This document shows positions 32,084 through 40,649 of a DNA stretch of 64,000 bases, piece after piece. Below the pieces are notes generated by a model. It was not told where the DNA came from, searched no databases, and was given only the letters and a program-made list of their open reading frames with translations. The translations under genes were made by a program, and so were the position numbers. Source of the DNA: Microbacterium sp. YJN-G. GTDB taxonomy: Bacteria > Actinomycetota > Actinomycetes > Actinomycetales > Microbacteriaceae. The stretch covers positions 868,001 through 932,000 of the forward strand of contig NZ_CP060402.1 of assembly GCF_015040615.1 (NCBI RefSeq), in the 5' to 3' direction. Numbering within the stretch: the stretch's first letter is position 1; each line of letters starts with the position of its first letter.

Positions 32084-33463
32084 ATGCCGACGCTGATTCG
32101 CGCGGGAGTGGTCGTACCGGCCACCGGCGGGATGGTCTTCGAAGGCGGCGCCGTCGTCATCGACAGGGGCCGCATCGTCGAGGTGCTCGACGCGCTCGGC
32201 TCCCACCGGGCCGCTGGCGCGTTCTCCGGTGACATCGTCGACGAACCGGACAGCATCCTCATGCCGGGCCTGGTGAACATCCACACACACGGGGTCAGCC
32301 CGTCGCCGCTCTTCCCCAGCGGGTCGGCAGCGTTGCCGGAGGAGCGCTGGCTGGGAAACCTCGACAGGCATGCCGCGGCGGGGACCACCACCGTGCTCAG
32401 CACCTGCGGGCTCGGGAGCATGGATGAGATCCGCGAAGCCGACCGCCGGCACGCCGTGCATGTGCGCGGGTCCACCGCCCACACTCCGGGCGCGCTGCAG
32501 GCTGCGCTCGCCGCAGACGGAGCGGGTCTGACCGAGCGGCATCGCGCGCTGACGATCGAGCGGATGCTGGATGACGGCGCGGTCGCGATCGGCGAGCTCG
32601 CCGGCGGGCAGACGCTGGGGGGAGGAGGTCAGGACCTCGTCTTCCTCCCCGCCGCCATCCGGGCGCGCACCGGGATCGTCGTGACGCAGGCACAGGCTCG
32701 CGGCCTCAAGGAGGCCGTGCTCGGGCGCTTCATGGACGAGCGCCGTCATGATGCGGCGCTGCTGGCCGCGCGCGCGCAGCAGGCGGGCCTGGAAGGCCTC
32801 GGGCTTGAGGAGCTCCGTCAGCTCATCGTCGACACCGTCCTGCCGTCCGTCGCAGCCGCGCGATCGGGGATCCGCGAGGGTGTCGAGGCCGCGCGCAGGC
32901 TGGGCGTGCCCGCCCTCGTGCACAGCGCCTCGGCATCCGCCGACCTCATCCGCGAGCTGCAGGGTTCCAAAGATCGCCGTCCCGCGACGATCATCGCCGG
33001 TCATGTGAACCACACCTCGCACACGGTCGACGAGGCGGTCCGGCTCGCAGAATCCGGACGTGATGCGGGCTGGTACGGCGAGGCGAGCGTGTTCGATCTG
33101 CTCGAGGGGCGTGAGACCGTGCAGACCAGGGAGCACTGGGATGCTCTGCTCGCCGGGGTCGATCTCGTCGACGTGCTCGCCACCGACTACGGTCACGACG
33201 GGCGGCACGATCCGCTCATCTCCGCCCTGCAGGATGTCATCGCCACCGGTCAGCGCGGGCTCGCCGAGGCCGTCGAGATGGTCACATCCGTACCAGCCGG
33301 GCTCATCCCCGGGCTCGTGGACGGCGGGGCGATGCTGCGACGGGGCGCGCCTGCCGACCTCGTCCTCGCGGATCGGGACGACCTGCGGATCGTCCGAAGG
33401 GTGTACATCGACGGGGTCCCCGTCGCGGAGCACGGGCGGATGCTTGCACAGGTGGGTGCATGA
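32084..33463 (+). CDS. Amidohydrolase-superfamily protein (metal-dependent, possibly enamidase-like)
   Basis: A 459-residue amidohydrolase. Metal ligands: His-x-His in LVNIHTHG (about 64-69), Glu in AIGELAGG, HSASAS, AGHVNHTSH and Asp in LATDYGHDG. The C-terminal strand VDGGAMLRRGAPADLVLADRDDLRIV is the small beta-sandwich usual for deaminase and enamidase-like members. No closer subgroup is certain; enamidase, dihydroorotase-like and phosphonate-type members all share these motifs. It is the first gene of the operon that ends with the AtzG-like protein and amidase, so it probably makes the amide that the amidase hydrolyses. Confidence 0.82.
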   Translation: MPTLIRAGVVVPATGGMVFEGGAVVIDRGRIVEVLDALGSHRAAGAFSGDIVDEPDSILMPGLVNIHTHGVSPSPLFPSGSAALPEERWLGNLDRHAAAGTTTVLSTCGLGSMDEIREADRRHAVHVRGSTAHTPGALQAALAADGAGLTERHRALTIERMLDDGAVAIGELAGGQTLGGGGQDLVFLPAAIRARTGIVVTQAQARGLKEAVLGRFMDERRHDAALLAARAQQAGLEGLGLEELRQLIVDTVLPSVAAARSGIREGVEAARRLGVPALVHSASASADLIRELQGSKDRRPATIIAGHVNHTSHTVDEAVRLAESGRDAGWYGEASVFDLLEGRETVQTREHWDALLAGVDLVDVLATDYGHDGRHDPLISALQDVIATGQRGLAEAVEMVTSVPAGLIPGLVDGGAMLRRGAPADLVLADRDDLRIVRRVYIDGVPVAEHGRMLAQVGA

Positions 33464-33633
33464 GCGCGCTCAGCCCGGCCGATCTGGCGACGGTCTCCGA
33501 ACTTCTCGGCGCCGACATCGCACAGGAGGATGCCCCCGGGATCGCGGCATCCATCGCCGACCTCCGCGACGCGCTGCCGGAGTTCCGCCGGGTCTCGGGG
33601 GAGTTGCTGGCCACGGAAGGTCAGGATGACTGA
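33460..33633 (+). CDS. Small AtzG/GatC-like amidase partner protein
   Basis: A 57-residue protein starting at ATG 33460, overlapping the amidohydrolase stop (ATGA) and overlapping the amidase start by 8 bp. LATVSELLGADIAQEDAPGI then ASIADLRDALPEF fits the two-helix pattern of AtzG (DUF4089), the small subunit that wraps around AtzE-type amidases, itself related to GatC. Both the position next to an amidase and the double overlap support the call; sequence similarity over so short a protein is weak. Without it the amidase may be unstable. Confidence 0.62.
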   Translation: MSALSPADLATVSELLGADIAQEDAPGIAASIADLRDALPEFRRVSGELLATEGQDD

Positions 33634-35056
33634 GGCGTGGCGACTCGGGGTCGAACAGGCCGCCGCGGCCCTCGCCGACGGCTCCCTGACCAGCGCCGAG
33701 CTGGTGGCGGCGAGCGTCGAGCGCATCGACGTCACCGAGCCTCACGTGCATGCCTGGGCGTTCGTCGACGCCGAAGCCGCTCTCGCCCAGGCGCGGCAGA
33801 GCGATGCACGCAGGCGCGCGGGTCGTGCCCGCGGACCGATGGACGGCATCCCGGTCGGTGTCAAAGACGTCATCGACGTGGCCGGCATGCCGACCAGGGG
33901 CGGGTCCGTCTCGCTCGCGGATGCCGCGCCGGCGGCGCGGGATGCGGCATCCGTCGCCCTGCTCCGGCGGGCCGGCGGCGTGCTGCTCGGCAAAGCCCAC
34001 ACCTACGAGTTCGCCTTCGGACAAGGGCAGCCGCCGACGCGCAACCCGCGCGACCCCGATCGCTATGCCGGCGGATCCAGCATCGGCTCGGGCGTTGCGG
34101 TGGCGGTCGGGGACGCCCCGGCGATGCTGGGCACCGACACGGGCGGGTCGATCCGCAATCCCGCATCCATCAACGGCATCGTCGGCCTCAAGCCCAGCGC
34201 GGGTCTCGTGCCCACCGACGGGGCGATCACGATCAGCCGCACCATGGACGCGATCGGTCCGCTCACCGCATCAGCGCTCGGCAGTGCCCTCGTGCTCGAC
34301 GCCATCACCGATCCGGTCATCCGTGATCGGGCGTTCGCGGGGACGGTGGCCGATCGCGCGCGGGAGGTGCTTGCCGGCACGCGTGCGAGGATCGGCGTAG
34401 ATCGGGCGCTCTGGCGCACCTGGGGTGTGGCGGAGCCCGTCTGCGCAGCCGTCGACGAGTCCCTCGCGCAGCTCGCCGGCAGCGGCGTGGAGATCGTCGA
34501 GCTCGATCTCTCGTTCCTCGACTCGGCGCTCACGGCGGGTCTTGTGATCTCGCTCTCCGAGTCGGTGCCCGAGCATCGCTCGCGGCTGCGCGCCGGCGCA
34601 TCGGACTACCTTCCGGGCACGCGCATCATGATCGCCACCGGTGCGCTCATCGGGCAGGCCGACATCGAACTCGCCCATCGGATGCGGCACGCGTTGCGTG
34701 CCCGGATCGAGCTGACGCTGCGCGAGCACAGGCTCAGGGCGATCGCCGCCCCGACACTGCCGGCCGGCGCGCCTCTGCTGGCGACGATGGCCAGCGAGCT
34801 GACCGACTCGGCGGGGGAGGAGTCGCTCGGCAGCGCGCTGCGGATGCTCAGCGCCGCGAACCTTACCGGTCTGCCCGGCCTCGGAATTCCGAGTGGCGAA
34901 CCCGGCGGCCGACCGGTCGGCCTGCACCTGCTCGGCCGGATGCACGGGGACGCGGAGCTGATCGCGCTCGGCATGAGGCACGAGGCGATGTCGCCCTGGC
35001 GGGTGCGCATCCCGGTCGACCCGCGAGCCGGATCGCCGCAGGATGCACGACAATGA
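33626..35056 (+). CDS. Amidase-signature-family amidase (AtzE-like)
   Basis: A 476-residue serine amidase. The Ser-cisSer-Lys triad is visible: Lys80 (VGVKDVID), cis-Ser151 (YAGGSSIGSG) and Ser175 (GTDTGGSIRNPA), with the spacings usual for the family. ATG 33626 is inside the end of the small upstream gene, which sets the start. The pairing with an AtzG-like protein points to AtzE-type hydrolysis of a carboxylated or half-amide substrate. In this island it may take the linear half-amide produced by the ring hydrolases to the dicarboxylate and ammonia. Confidence 0.88.
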   Translation: MTEAWRLGVEQAAAALADGSLTSAELVAASVERIDVTEPHVHAWAFVDAEAALAQARQSDARRRAGRARGPMDGIPVGVKDVIDVAGMPTRGGSVSLADAAPAARDAASVALLRRAGGVLLGKAHTYEFAFGQGQPPTRNPRDPDRYAGGSSIGSGVAVAVGDAPAMLGTDTGGSIRNPASINGIVGLKPSAGLVPTDGAITISRTMDAIGPLTASALGSALVLDAITDPVIRDRAFAGTVADRAREVLAGTRARIGVDRALWRTWGVAEPVCAAVDESLAQLAGSGVEIVELDLSFLDSALTAGLVISLSESVPEHRSRLRAGASDYLPGTRIMIATGALIGQADIELAHRMRHALRARIELTLREHRLRAIAAPTLPAGAPLLATMASELTDSAGEESLGSALRMLSAANLTGLPGLGIPSGEPGGRPVGLHLLGRMHGDAELIALGMRHEAMSPWRVRIPVDPRAGSPQDARQ

Positions 35057-35060
35057 GCAG

Positions 35061-35570
35061 ATGACGGATGCACCGATCGAGCGCGAGACGCTCACCTGGG
35101 ACGGGTTCGGCGCGGCGACCAGGTCGCTGGCCAGGACGATCATCGACAGCGGCTTCGCCCCCGAGGTGGTCGTCGCGATCGCGCGCGGCGGGCTGCTGCC
35201 GGCGGGCGCCATCGCCTATGGGCTGGGCGCGAAGAACTGCGGCGCCATCAACGTCGAGTTCTACACCGGGATCGGCACCGTGCTCGACGCACCCGAGGTG
35301 CTCCCACCCGAGCTCGACATGGCCTATCTCGACGGGCGTCGCGTGCTGCTCGTCGACGACGTGGCCGATTCCGGCCGCACCCTCGCGCTCGCCGTGCAAC
35401 TGCTGAAGGACAAGGGCGCCGACGTGCGCTCGGTCACGATCTACACCAAGCCGACCACGATCATCCAGCCCGACTATGCCTGGAAGGACACCGATCTGTG
35501 GATCGACTTCCCGTGGTCGTACAAGGGCACGGTCGTCGAAGAGGATCAGGGGCTCGCGCCGACGGCGTGA
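35061..35570 (+). CDS. Phosphoribosyltransferase (purine/xanthine type)
   Basis: A 169-residue type I phosphoribosyltransferase, transferring PRPP to a purine or related base. The PRPP loop is VLLVDDVADSGRTLA, and REVxTW-like RETLTWDGFG at the N-terminus with PWSYKG at the C-terminus is typical of the actinobacterial Gpt/Hpt-like group. ATG 35061 is preferred because homologues begin just before the TLTW motif; ATG 35043 is possible. It follows the amidase by 4 bp but is probably a housekeeping gene rather than part of the island pathway. Confidence 0.87.
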   Translation: MTDAPIERETLTWDGFGAATRSLARTIIDSGFAPEVVVAIARGGLLPAGAIAYGLGAKNCGAINVEFYTGIGTVLDAPEVLPPELDMAYLDGRRVLLVDDVADSGRTLALAVQLLKDKGADVRSVTIYTKPTTIIQPDYAWKDTDLWIDFPWSYKGTVVEEDQGLAPTA

Positions 35571-35586
35571 GCCCGCCGGCGGCTCC
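35570..35586. terminator. Weak hairpin between convergent genes
   Basis: GAGCC...GGCTC with a CGCCGGC centre lies between the stops of the phosphoribosyltransferase and DNA ligase genes. Short arms, so only a tentative terminator. Confidence 0.3.
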
Positions 35587-35597
35587 GCCCGCACGGG

Positions 35598-37121
35598 TCA
35601 GCCGCGCAGCAGCGCCCGCAGAGCCTGGATCGTGTCCGCCTCGGCAGGGCGCTTGTCGGGCCGGTACCCCTTCACACGCGCGAACCGCAGTGCGATGCCG
35701 CCCGGATAACGGGGCGAGCGCTGCACGCCGTCGATCGCGATCTCGACGACCAGTTCGGGGCGCACGAAGACGGCCTGCGCAGTGCGGTGACTCTCGATCT
35801 CGGGGAACGTCTCGGTCTGCCACCGCAGCAGTTCGTCCGTGAGCCCTTTGAAGGTCTTGCCGACCATCACGAGCCCGCCCGGATCGCCGAACTCGCCGAC
35901 AGGGTCGAGCGCGCCGAGATGCAGGTTCGACAGCATCCCGCGCCGACGCCCCGAACCCCACTCCGCGGCGATCACGACCAGGTCGAAGGTGAGCACGGGC
36001 TTCACCTTCACCCAGGACTTTCCGCGTCGGCCGGCGGTGTAGGGCGAGTCGATCGCCTTCACGAGCACGCCCTCGTGGCCGGCCGCCAGCGCCTCGCGGG
36101 AGAGCTGCTCGGCGGCATCCGGGTCGTCGGTGACGATGCCGGGCATCCGCCATTCGCGGGCGATACGATCGAGTTCCGCCAGGCGCGACGACAGCGGCTC
36201 ATCGGTCAGGTCGCGGCCGTCCAGGTGCAGCACGTCGAAGAACCAGGGGCGCAGAGCCAGTTCGCGCGAGGCGTCCGCGCCGAAGCGGGACATGGTCTCC
36301 TGGAACGGGCGCGGCCCGCCGTCCTCGTCGAGCAAGAGAGTCTCGCCGTCGAGGATCACGTCGTGCACGGGCAGCGCACGCACGATCTCGACGATCTCGG
36401 GCACGCGGTGAGTGATGTCGGCGAGACTGCGGGTGTAGACGCCGACCACGTCACCACGCCGGTGCACCTGGATGCGGGCGCCGTCGAGCTTGTACTCCAC
36501 CGAGGCCCGGCCGGTGACCTCCAGCGCCGCGGTCGGCGTCGCCGCGCTCGCCGCGAGCATCGGCATCACGGCCCGGCCCACCTGCAGGCCCACAGCGTCG
36601 AGGTCGGCCTCGGTTCCCGTCAGGGCGAGGCGGGCGGTCTCGCCGAGGTCGCCGGAGAGCATCGCGGCACGGCGGACGGATGCCGGTGCCCGGCCGGATG
36701 CGCGCGCGATCGCATCCAGCAGCACGCCGGCCAGCGCCCCGGTGCGCAGCTCTCCCAGCATCGCGCGGGCGAGCAGATTCCATTCCGGTGCGGTGGCGCG
36801 CTCGGCCAGTGTGGCGAGCAGGTCATGCCGCGCCGCGGTGGAGCCCGAACCGGATGCCGCGGCCAGGGCATCCAGCATCCGATCCACGTCGGCGACGGTC
36901 AGCGCGGGCTCGACCGCGTGCGTGACGTCGAGCGCGGTCAGCGTGCGCCATCCGACTCCCAGCCGGCCCTGCCGTGGTGCAGCCAGCAGAAGCCCGATCA
37001 GCGGCGCGATCTCGTCGGGCTCGGCGCGCGCGAGCAGTCGCGCGAGCGCGTCGATCTTGGCCAGCCGGGATGACGTCGCCGCGACCTCGTCCGTCGTCGT
37101 GACCAGCTCCGAGAGCATCAT
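35598..37121 (-). CDS. ligB: ATP-dependent DNA ligase (actinobacterial LigB type)
   Basis: A 507-residue ATP-dependent DNA ligase. The nucleotidyl-acceptor is Lys211 in VEYKLDGARI (motif I), followed by motif III (FFDVLHLDG), motif IV (EGVLVKAIDSPYTAG) and motif V (WVKVKP), then an OB-fold with RFARVKGYRPDK. The N-terminal 200 residues are the DNA-binding domain. It seals nicks using ATP as a supplement to the essential NAD-dependent LigA. It is convergent with the phosphoribosyltransferase and stands alone. Confidence 0.92.
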   Translation of the reverse strand: MMLSELVTTTDEVAATSSRLAKIDALARLLARAEPDEIAPLIGLLLAAPRQGRLGVGWRTLTALDVTHAVEPALTVADVDRMLDALAAASGSGSTAARHDLLATLAERATAPEWNLLARAMLGELRTGALAGVLLDAIARASGRAPASVRRAAMLSGDLGETARLALTGTEADLDAVGLQVGRAVMPMLAASAATPTAALEVTGRASVEYKLDGARIQVHRRGDVVGVYTRSLADITHRVPEIVEIVRALPVHDVILDGETLLLDEDGGPRPFQETMSRFGADASRELALRPWFFDVLHLDGRDLTDEPLSSRLAELDRIAREWRMPGIVTDDPDAAEQLSREALAAGHEGVLVKAIDSPYTAGRRGKSWVKVKPVLTFDLVVIAAEWGSGRRRGMLSNLHLGALDPVGEFGDPGGLVMVGKTFKGLTDELLRWQTETFPEIESHRTAQAVFVRPELVVEIAIDGVQRSPRYPGGIALRFARVKGYRPDKRPAEADTIQALRALLRG

Positions 37122-37202
37122 CCCGGCATTGTCGCACCCGCCGCCGACATCTGGGAGCGACGGTTCCTACCTTCTGGCGCAGCCGCGGCGCCGAGCCGCT
37201 GC

Positions 37203-37973
37203 TCAGCGGCCGCGGAACTCGGGCCTGCGCTTCTGCTGGAAGGCGGCGAAGCCCTCGCGGTAGTCGTCGGTGTCGCACAGGGCCGCCTGGGCGGCGTTCT
37301 CGATCTCCACGGCCTCCCACAGTGCCAGCCGTTCGTCACGGATGCGGGCGACCAGCTGCTTGCTGGCCAGGAACGCCGCCGTCGCGCCACGGGATGCCGC
37401 CGCCGCGGCATCCTCGGTCGCCTGGGCCACCTCGTCGTCGGGGAAGACGCGCGAGAACAGACCGGATGCCACGGCCTCGGCGCCCGACATCAGCCGGCCC
37501 GTGTAGATGAGGTCGAGCGTGCGATGCGCGCCCAGCCGATCCAGGAACAGGGCGTGCCCGCCGGAATCGAGCGTCGCACCGAGCGCCGCGAAAGGCGAAC
37601 CGATCTTCGCCGACTCGGCGACATACACCACGTCGGTGGCGATCAGCAGCCCGAGGCCGACGCCCAGACACGCGCCGTGGGCGACCGCGAACGTCGGGGC
37701 GGGAAACGCCGCCATCTGCTTAAGCAGCGGCGTGACGAGGCCACCCAGGTAGCCGATCACATCGTCGTCGCGCGGGTCGACGTCCGAGATGTCGCGCCCC
37801 GCGCAGAACGCGCGGCCCTCGCCGTGCAGCACCAGAGCGCGCACACCGGCGTGCTCTGCCTGCTCGTAGGCCGAGTGCAGCTCATTCAGTGCCTGCTCGT
37901 CGAGCGCGTTGAGCTTGGCCGGTGCGTTCAGCGTGACGTGCGCGATGTGGTCGGCGATGGCGAGGTCGATCAT
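37203..37973 (-). CDS. paaG: Enoyl-CoA hydratase/isomerase, probable 1,2-epoxyphenylacetyl-CoA isomerase (PaaG)
   Basis: A 256-residue crotonase-fold protein. Normal hydratase glutamates are not kept (oxyanion region CLGVGLGLL), while LGATLDSGG resembles the PDSGG of PaaG, whose Asp performs isomerisation of the ring epoxide to the oxepin. The ending YREGFAAFQQKRRPEF also matches PaaG. It follows paaE by 74 bp in the same direction, in the order expected for the upper phenylacetate pathway. A plain hydratase remains possible. Confidence 0.8.
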   Translation of the reverse strand: MIDLAIADHIAHVTLNAPAKLNALDEQALNELHSAYEQAEHAGVRALVLHGEGRAFCAGRDISDVDPRDDDVIGYLGGLVTPLLKQMAAFPAPTFAVAHGACLGVGLGLLIATDVVYVAESAKIGSPFAALGATLDSGGHALFLDRLGAHRTLDLIYTGRLMSGAEAVASGLFSRVFPDDEVAQATEDAAAAASRGATAAFLASKQLVARIRDERLALWEAVEIENAAQAALCDTDDYREGFAAFQQKRRPEFRGR

Positions 37974-37999
37974 GCGTGCTCCTTCGTGAAGCCGGGGCG

Positions 38000-38014
38000 C
38001 TTCGACAAGCTCAG
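38000..38014. repeat. REP-like element between paaG and paaE
   Basis: CTTCGACAAGCTCAG, on the complement CTGAGCTTGTCGAAG, shares the core CTGAGCYYGTCGAAG with a copy inside paaZ at 47900-47914. This kind of short palindromic sequence is common between genes in related actinobacteria. Confidence 0.6.
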
Positions 38015-38047
38015 CGACCCAGTGGATGCAGGCTCAGGATCCCAGTG

Positions 38048-39211
38048 TCAGACGTCGTAGTCCACGACGACGCGGTCACTGGTCGGGTGCGACTGGCAGG
38101 TCAGCACGTAACCGCGCTCGATCTCGTCGGGTTCGAGCGCGTAGTTCTCGGTCATCGTCACGCTGCCCTCCAGCACCCGCGCGCGGCAGGTGCCGCACAC
38201 GCCGCCCGAGCAGGCGAACGGCGCGTCGGGCCGCACCCGCAAGGCGGCGTTCAGCACCGACTCGTGTGCGTCGACGGGGCTCTCGACGGTCGACGAGACG
38301 CCGTCGAGGTTGATCTCGAGCCGGTATGCCTTCTCGCCACGGCGCACCTCGACCTGGCGGGGTCCGCGCTCGGCGGGCGCGTCGCCGGTGGTGAACAGCT
38401 CGAACCGGATGTGCTCGCGCGGCACCCCGACGTCCGCGAGCACCTCGCGGCACAGATCCACGAGCGCGAACGGTCCGCACAGGAACCATTCGTCGACGGT
38501 CGACGGGTGGATCAGCGCCGACAGGATCGTGCGCAGCCGCTGCTCGTCGATGCGGCCCGAAAGCACCGGCGCGGTGCGCTGCTCGCGGGAGAGCACATGG
38601 TGCAGCACCAGGCGGGTCGGGTAGCGATCCTTGAGATCTGCGAGGTCTTCGAGGAACATCACGTCACTCGTGGACCGGTTGGTGTACAGCAGCGTGAACC
38701 GCGTGGTCGCTGATGCCGACAGCAGGTTGCGCGCCAGCGCCATCATCGGGGTGATGCCCGAGCCGGCGGCGATGCCCACGACATGCGTGCCCTCGAGCTC
38801 TTCGAGCCCGGAGGTGAATGTGCCCTGCGGGCTCATCACGTCGATCTCGAAACCCGGGGTCAGCTCGGTTTGCGCCCAGGTGGAGAACAGCCCGCCCTCG
38901 TCGCGCTTGACCGCGACGCTCAGGCTGGTGGCGCCGTCGCGCACGGGTGCGGGCGGCCGGCACAGCGAGTACGAGCGACGCACTTCGGTGCCGTCGAGGT
39001 GCACGCGAAGGGCGACGTACTGCCCGGGCAGGTAGGCGTAGTCGTCGGCCAGGTCGGCGGGCACCGTGAAGCTCACCTCGATGGCGTCATCGGTGAGCCG
39101 GCGCACGTCCGAGACGGTCAGGGTGTGGAACCGCGCACGGTGGCGGTCGCCCGCCGGGTGCGGCGCGGTGGAGGTCGGGGTGGATGCCGAGGGCAGGCGG
39201 AACAGTGACAT
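38048..39211 (-). CDS. paaE: Phenylacetyl-CoA epoxidase reductase, PaaE
   Basis: A 387-residue NADPH:2Fe-2S reductase that feeds electrons to the PaaABCE epoxidase. An FNR-type FAD domain (LPGQYVALRV, RRSYSLCRP), NAD(P) domain (GIAAGSGITPMMA, LCGPFALVDL) and C-terminal plant-type ferredoxin domain (FACSGGVCGTCRARV, LTCQSHP) are in order. The start overlaps paaD by one base (TGATG). Full length for the family. Confidence 0.93.
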   Translation of the reverse strand: MSLFRLPSASTPTSTAPHPAGDRHRARFHTLTVSDVRRLTDDAIEVSFTVPADLADDYAYLPGQYVALRVHLDGTEVRRSYSLCRPPAPVRDGATSLSVAVKRDEGGLFSTWAQTELTPGFEIDVMSPQGTFTSGLEELEGTHVVGIAAGSGITPMMALARNLLSASATTRFTLLYTNRSTSDVMFLEDLADLKDRYPTRLVLHHVLSREQRTAPVLSGRIDEQRLRTILSALIHPSTVDEWFLCGPFALVDLCREVLADVGVPREHIRFELFTTGDAPAERGPRQVEVRRGEKAYRLEINLDGVSSTVESPVDAHESVLNAALRVRPDAPFACSGGVCGTCRARVLEGSVTMTENYALEPDEIERGYVLTCQSHPTSDRVVVDYDV

Positions 39212-39723
39212 CAGATCACCTTGAAGTGGTCGAAGGGCTCCAGGCAGGCGCGGCACTCGTACAGCGCCTTGCAGGAGGTGGAGCCGAAGCGGGAGACTTC
39301 GCGGGTGTCGAGCGAGCCGCACTGCGGGCACTTGACCGCGAGCTGCAGCCGGATGGGTCCCTGTCGAGCGGCTGCGCTGCCCGAGGGCGGGGCGATGCCG
39401 TACTCGGTGAGCTTGCGCTTGCCGTCCTCGCTCATCCAGTCGGTCGTCCACGCGGGGGAGAGCACCAGCCGCACCTCGACGTCGTCGAACCCGTCGGCGG
39501 TGAGGGCCAGCACGATGTCGTCGCGGATCGCATCCATGGCCGGGCATCCGCTGTATGTCGGCGTGATGTCGACGGTGATGCGGCCCTCGGCATCCGCTCT
39601 CACCTCGCGCAGCACACCGAGGTCCTCGATGGTCAGCACGGGGATCTCCGGGTCGGCGACGCGCGCCGCGACCTCGCGCGCGCGTGTCGCGCGTGCCTCG
39701 GTCGTCGGGTGCGGTGCGGTCAT
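39211..39723 (-). CDS. paaD: Phenylacetate pathway maturation protein PaaD
   Basis: A 170-residue PaaD, a SufT-like (MIP18 domain) protein thought to help assemble the epoxidase metal site. The N-terminal half has the DUF59-type TPTYSGCPAMDAI motif; the C-terminal half has a CPQCGS...CKALYECRAC zinc ribbon. It lies between paaC (26 bp away) and paaE (1-bp overlap), the usual position. Confidence 0.92.
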   Translation of the reverse strand: MTAPHPTTEARATRAREVAARVADPEIPVLTIEDLGVLREVRADAEGRITVDITPTYSGCPAMDAIRDDIVLALTADGFDDVEVRLVLSPAWTTDWMSEDGKRKLTEYGIAPPSGSAAARQGPIRLQLAVKCPQCGSLDTREVSRFGSTSCKALYECRACLEPFDHFKVI

Positions 39724-39749
39724 GATGGGTCCCTGAGCGAATCGAACGG

Positions 39750-40649
39750 TCACCAGGTCGCCCCCGGATGCCGTCGGGCGAGCACCTGCATCTCGGCGAG
39801 CAGGTGCCCGAAGGGCGTGGCGTGCGCGCCGCGTCGGCCGCCGCCGGACGACTGACCGCCCTTCGCTTCGCCTCGCTGGCGCTCGCTCAGTACAGGCGGC
39901 AGGGTCGGCGACCCAGCGCCTTCTTCGAACCCGGCCTCGGCGAACACGGTGTCGATGACGGCGTCGAAGCCCGGGCGCAGCGCCGAGGGCCGTGCGGCCG
40001 CATCCCCGAGCCGGTCGGTCAGCGGCTCGTCGCGGAACAGCTCGTCGACGTACGGCCAGACGTCGCCGAGAGCACGGATCATGCGCCGGCGTGACTCGTC
40101 GGTGCCGCCGGCCAGGCGCAGCACCCACTGCACGGCGTGATCCCGGTGGTAGTCGACCTCTTTGAGCGACTTCGCCGCGATCGCCGCGAGCGTCGCGTCG
40201 CTCGACGTGCGAAGTGCGGAGTACAGCTCGAACATGTAGGTCGAGGCGATGAGCTGACGGGCGATCGTCTGTGCGAAGTCGCCGTTGGGCTGCTCCATGA
40301 TCCAGGCGCTGCGGAACTCGGGTTCGTCACGGAAGTAGGCGAGGTCGTCCTCGCTGCGGCCGTCCCACGAGCCGGCGTAGCGCAGCAGCGAACGGGCGTG
40401 GCCGAGCAGATCGAGGGCGATGTTCGCCAGCGCGACGTCCTCCTCCAGCTCGGGGGCGCGCGAGATCCACGCACCCAGCTGCTGCGAGAGGATCAGCGCG
40501 TCGTCACCCAGCCACAGTGCGTACTCGGCGACGTCGGCCGAGGTGGCCTTGGTCTCGCCGCCGGAGAGCTCGGATGCCAGCTGCAGCTCCTCGACCGAGA
40601 CGTCGCCATGCCCTTCTGAAATGGGTTCCTGAGGTTCTCGAAGGGTCAC
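39750..40649 (-). CDS. paaC: Phenylacetyl-CoA epoxidase structural subunit PaaC
   Basis: A 299-residue ferritin-like protein that forms a stable, non-catalytic partner with PaaA. EYALWLGDDALILSQQLGAW and LKEVDYHRDHAVQWVLRLAGG are the family hallmarks. The start is GTG at 40649, overlapping the paaB stop as GTGA. Near the C-terminus, about 30 residues (from AGSPTLPPVLSERQRGEAK to RRGAHATP) are not typical of PaaC and are encoded by a repeat-like insertion at 39861-39890. Confidence 0.92.
   Translation of the reverse strand: MTLREPQEPISEGHGDVSVEELQLASELSGGETKATSADVAEYALWLGDDALILSQQLGAWISRAPELEEDVALANIALDLLGHARSLLRYAGSWDGRSEDDLAYFRDEPEFRSAWIMEQPNGDFAQTIARQLIASTYMFELYSALRTSSDATLAAIAAKSLKEVDYHRDHAVQWVLRLAGGTDESRRRMIRALGDVWPYVDELFRDEPLTDRLGDAAARPSALRPGFDAVIDTVFAEAGFEEGAGSPTLPPVLSERQRGEAKGGQSSGGGRRGAHATPFGHLLAEMQVLARRHPGATW
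39861..39890. repeat. Repeat-like insertion inside paaC
   Basis: The complement, CTGAGCGAGCGCCAGCGAGG followed by CGAAG, encodes LSERQRGEAK and is in frame in the C-terminal part of PaaC. It resembles short G+C palindromic repeats often seen between genes in this group. Confidence 0.55.

Noticed and set aside
31649..33433. Minus-strand open frame opposite the amidohydrolase
   Set aside because: The metal ligands of the plus-strand amidohydrolase are intact; the antisense product is compositionally biased.
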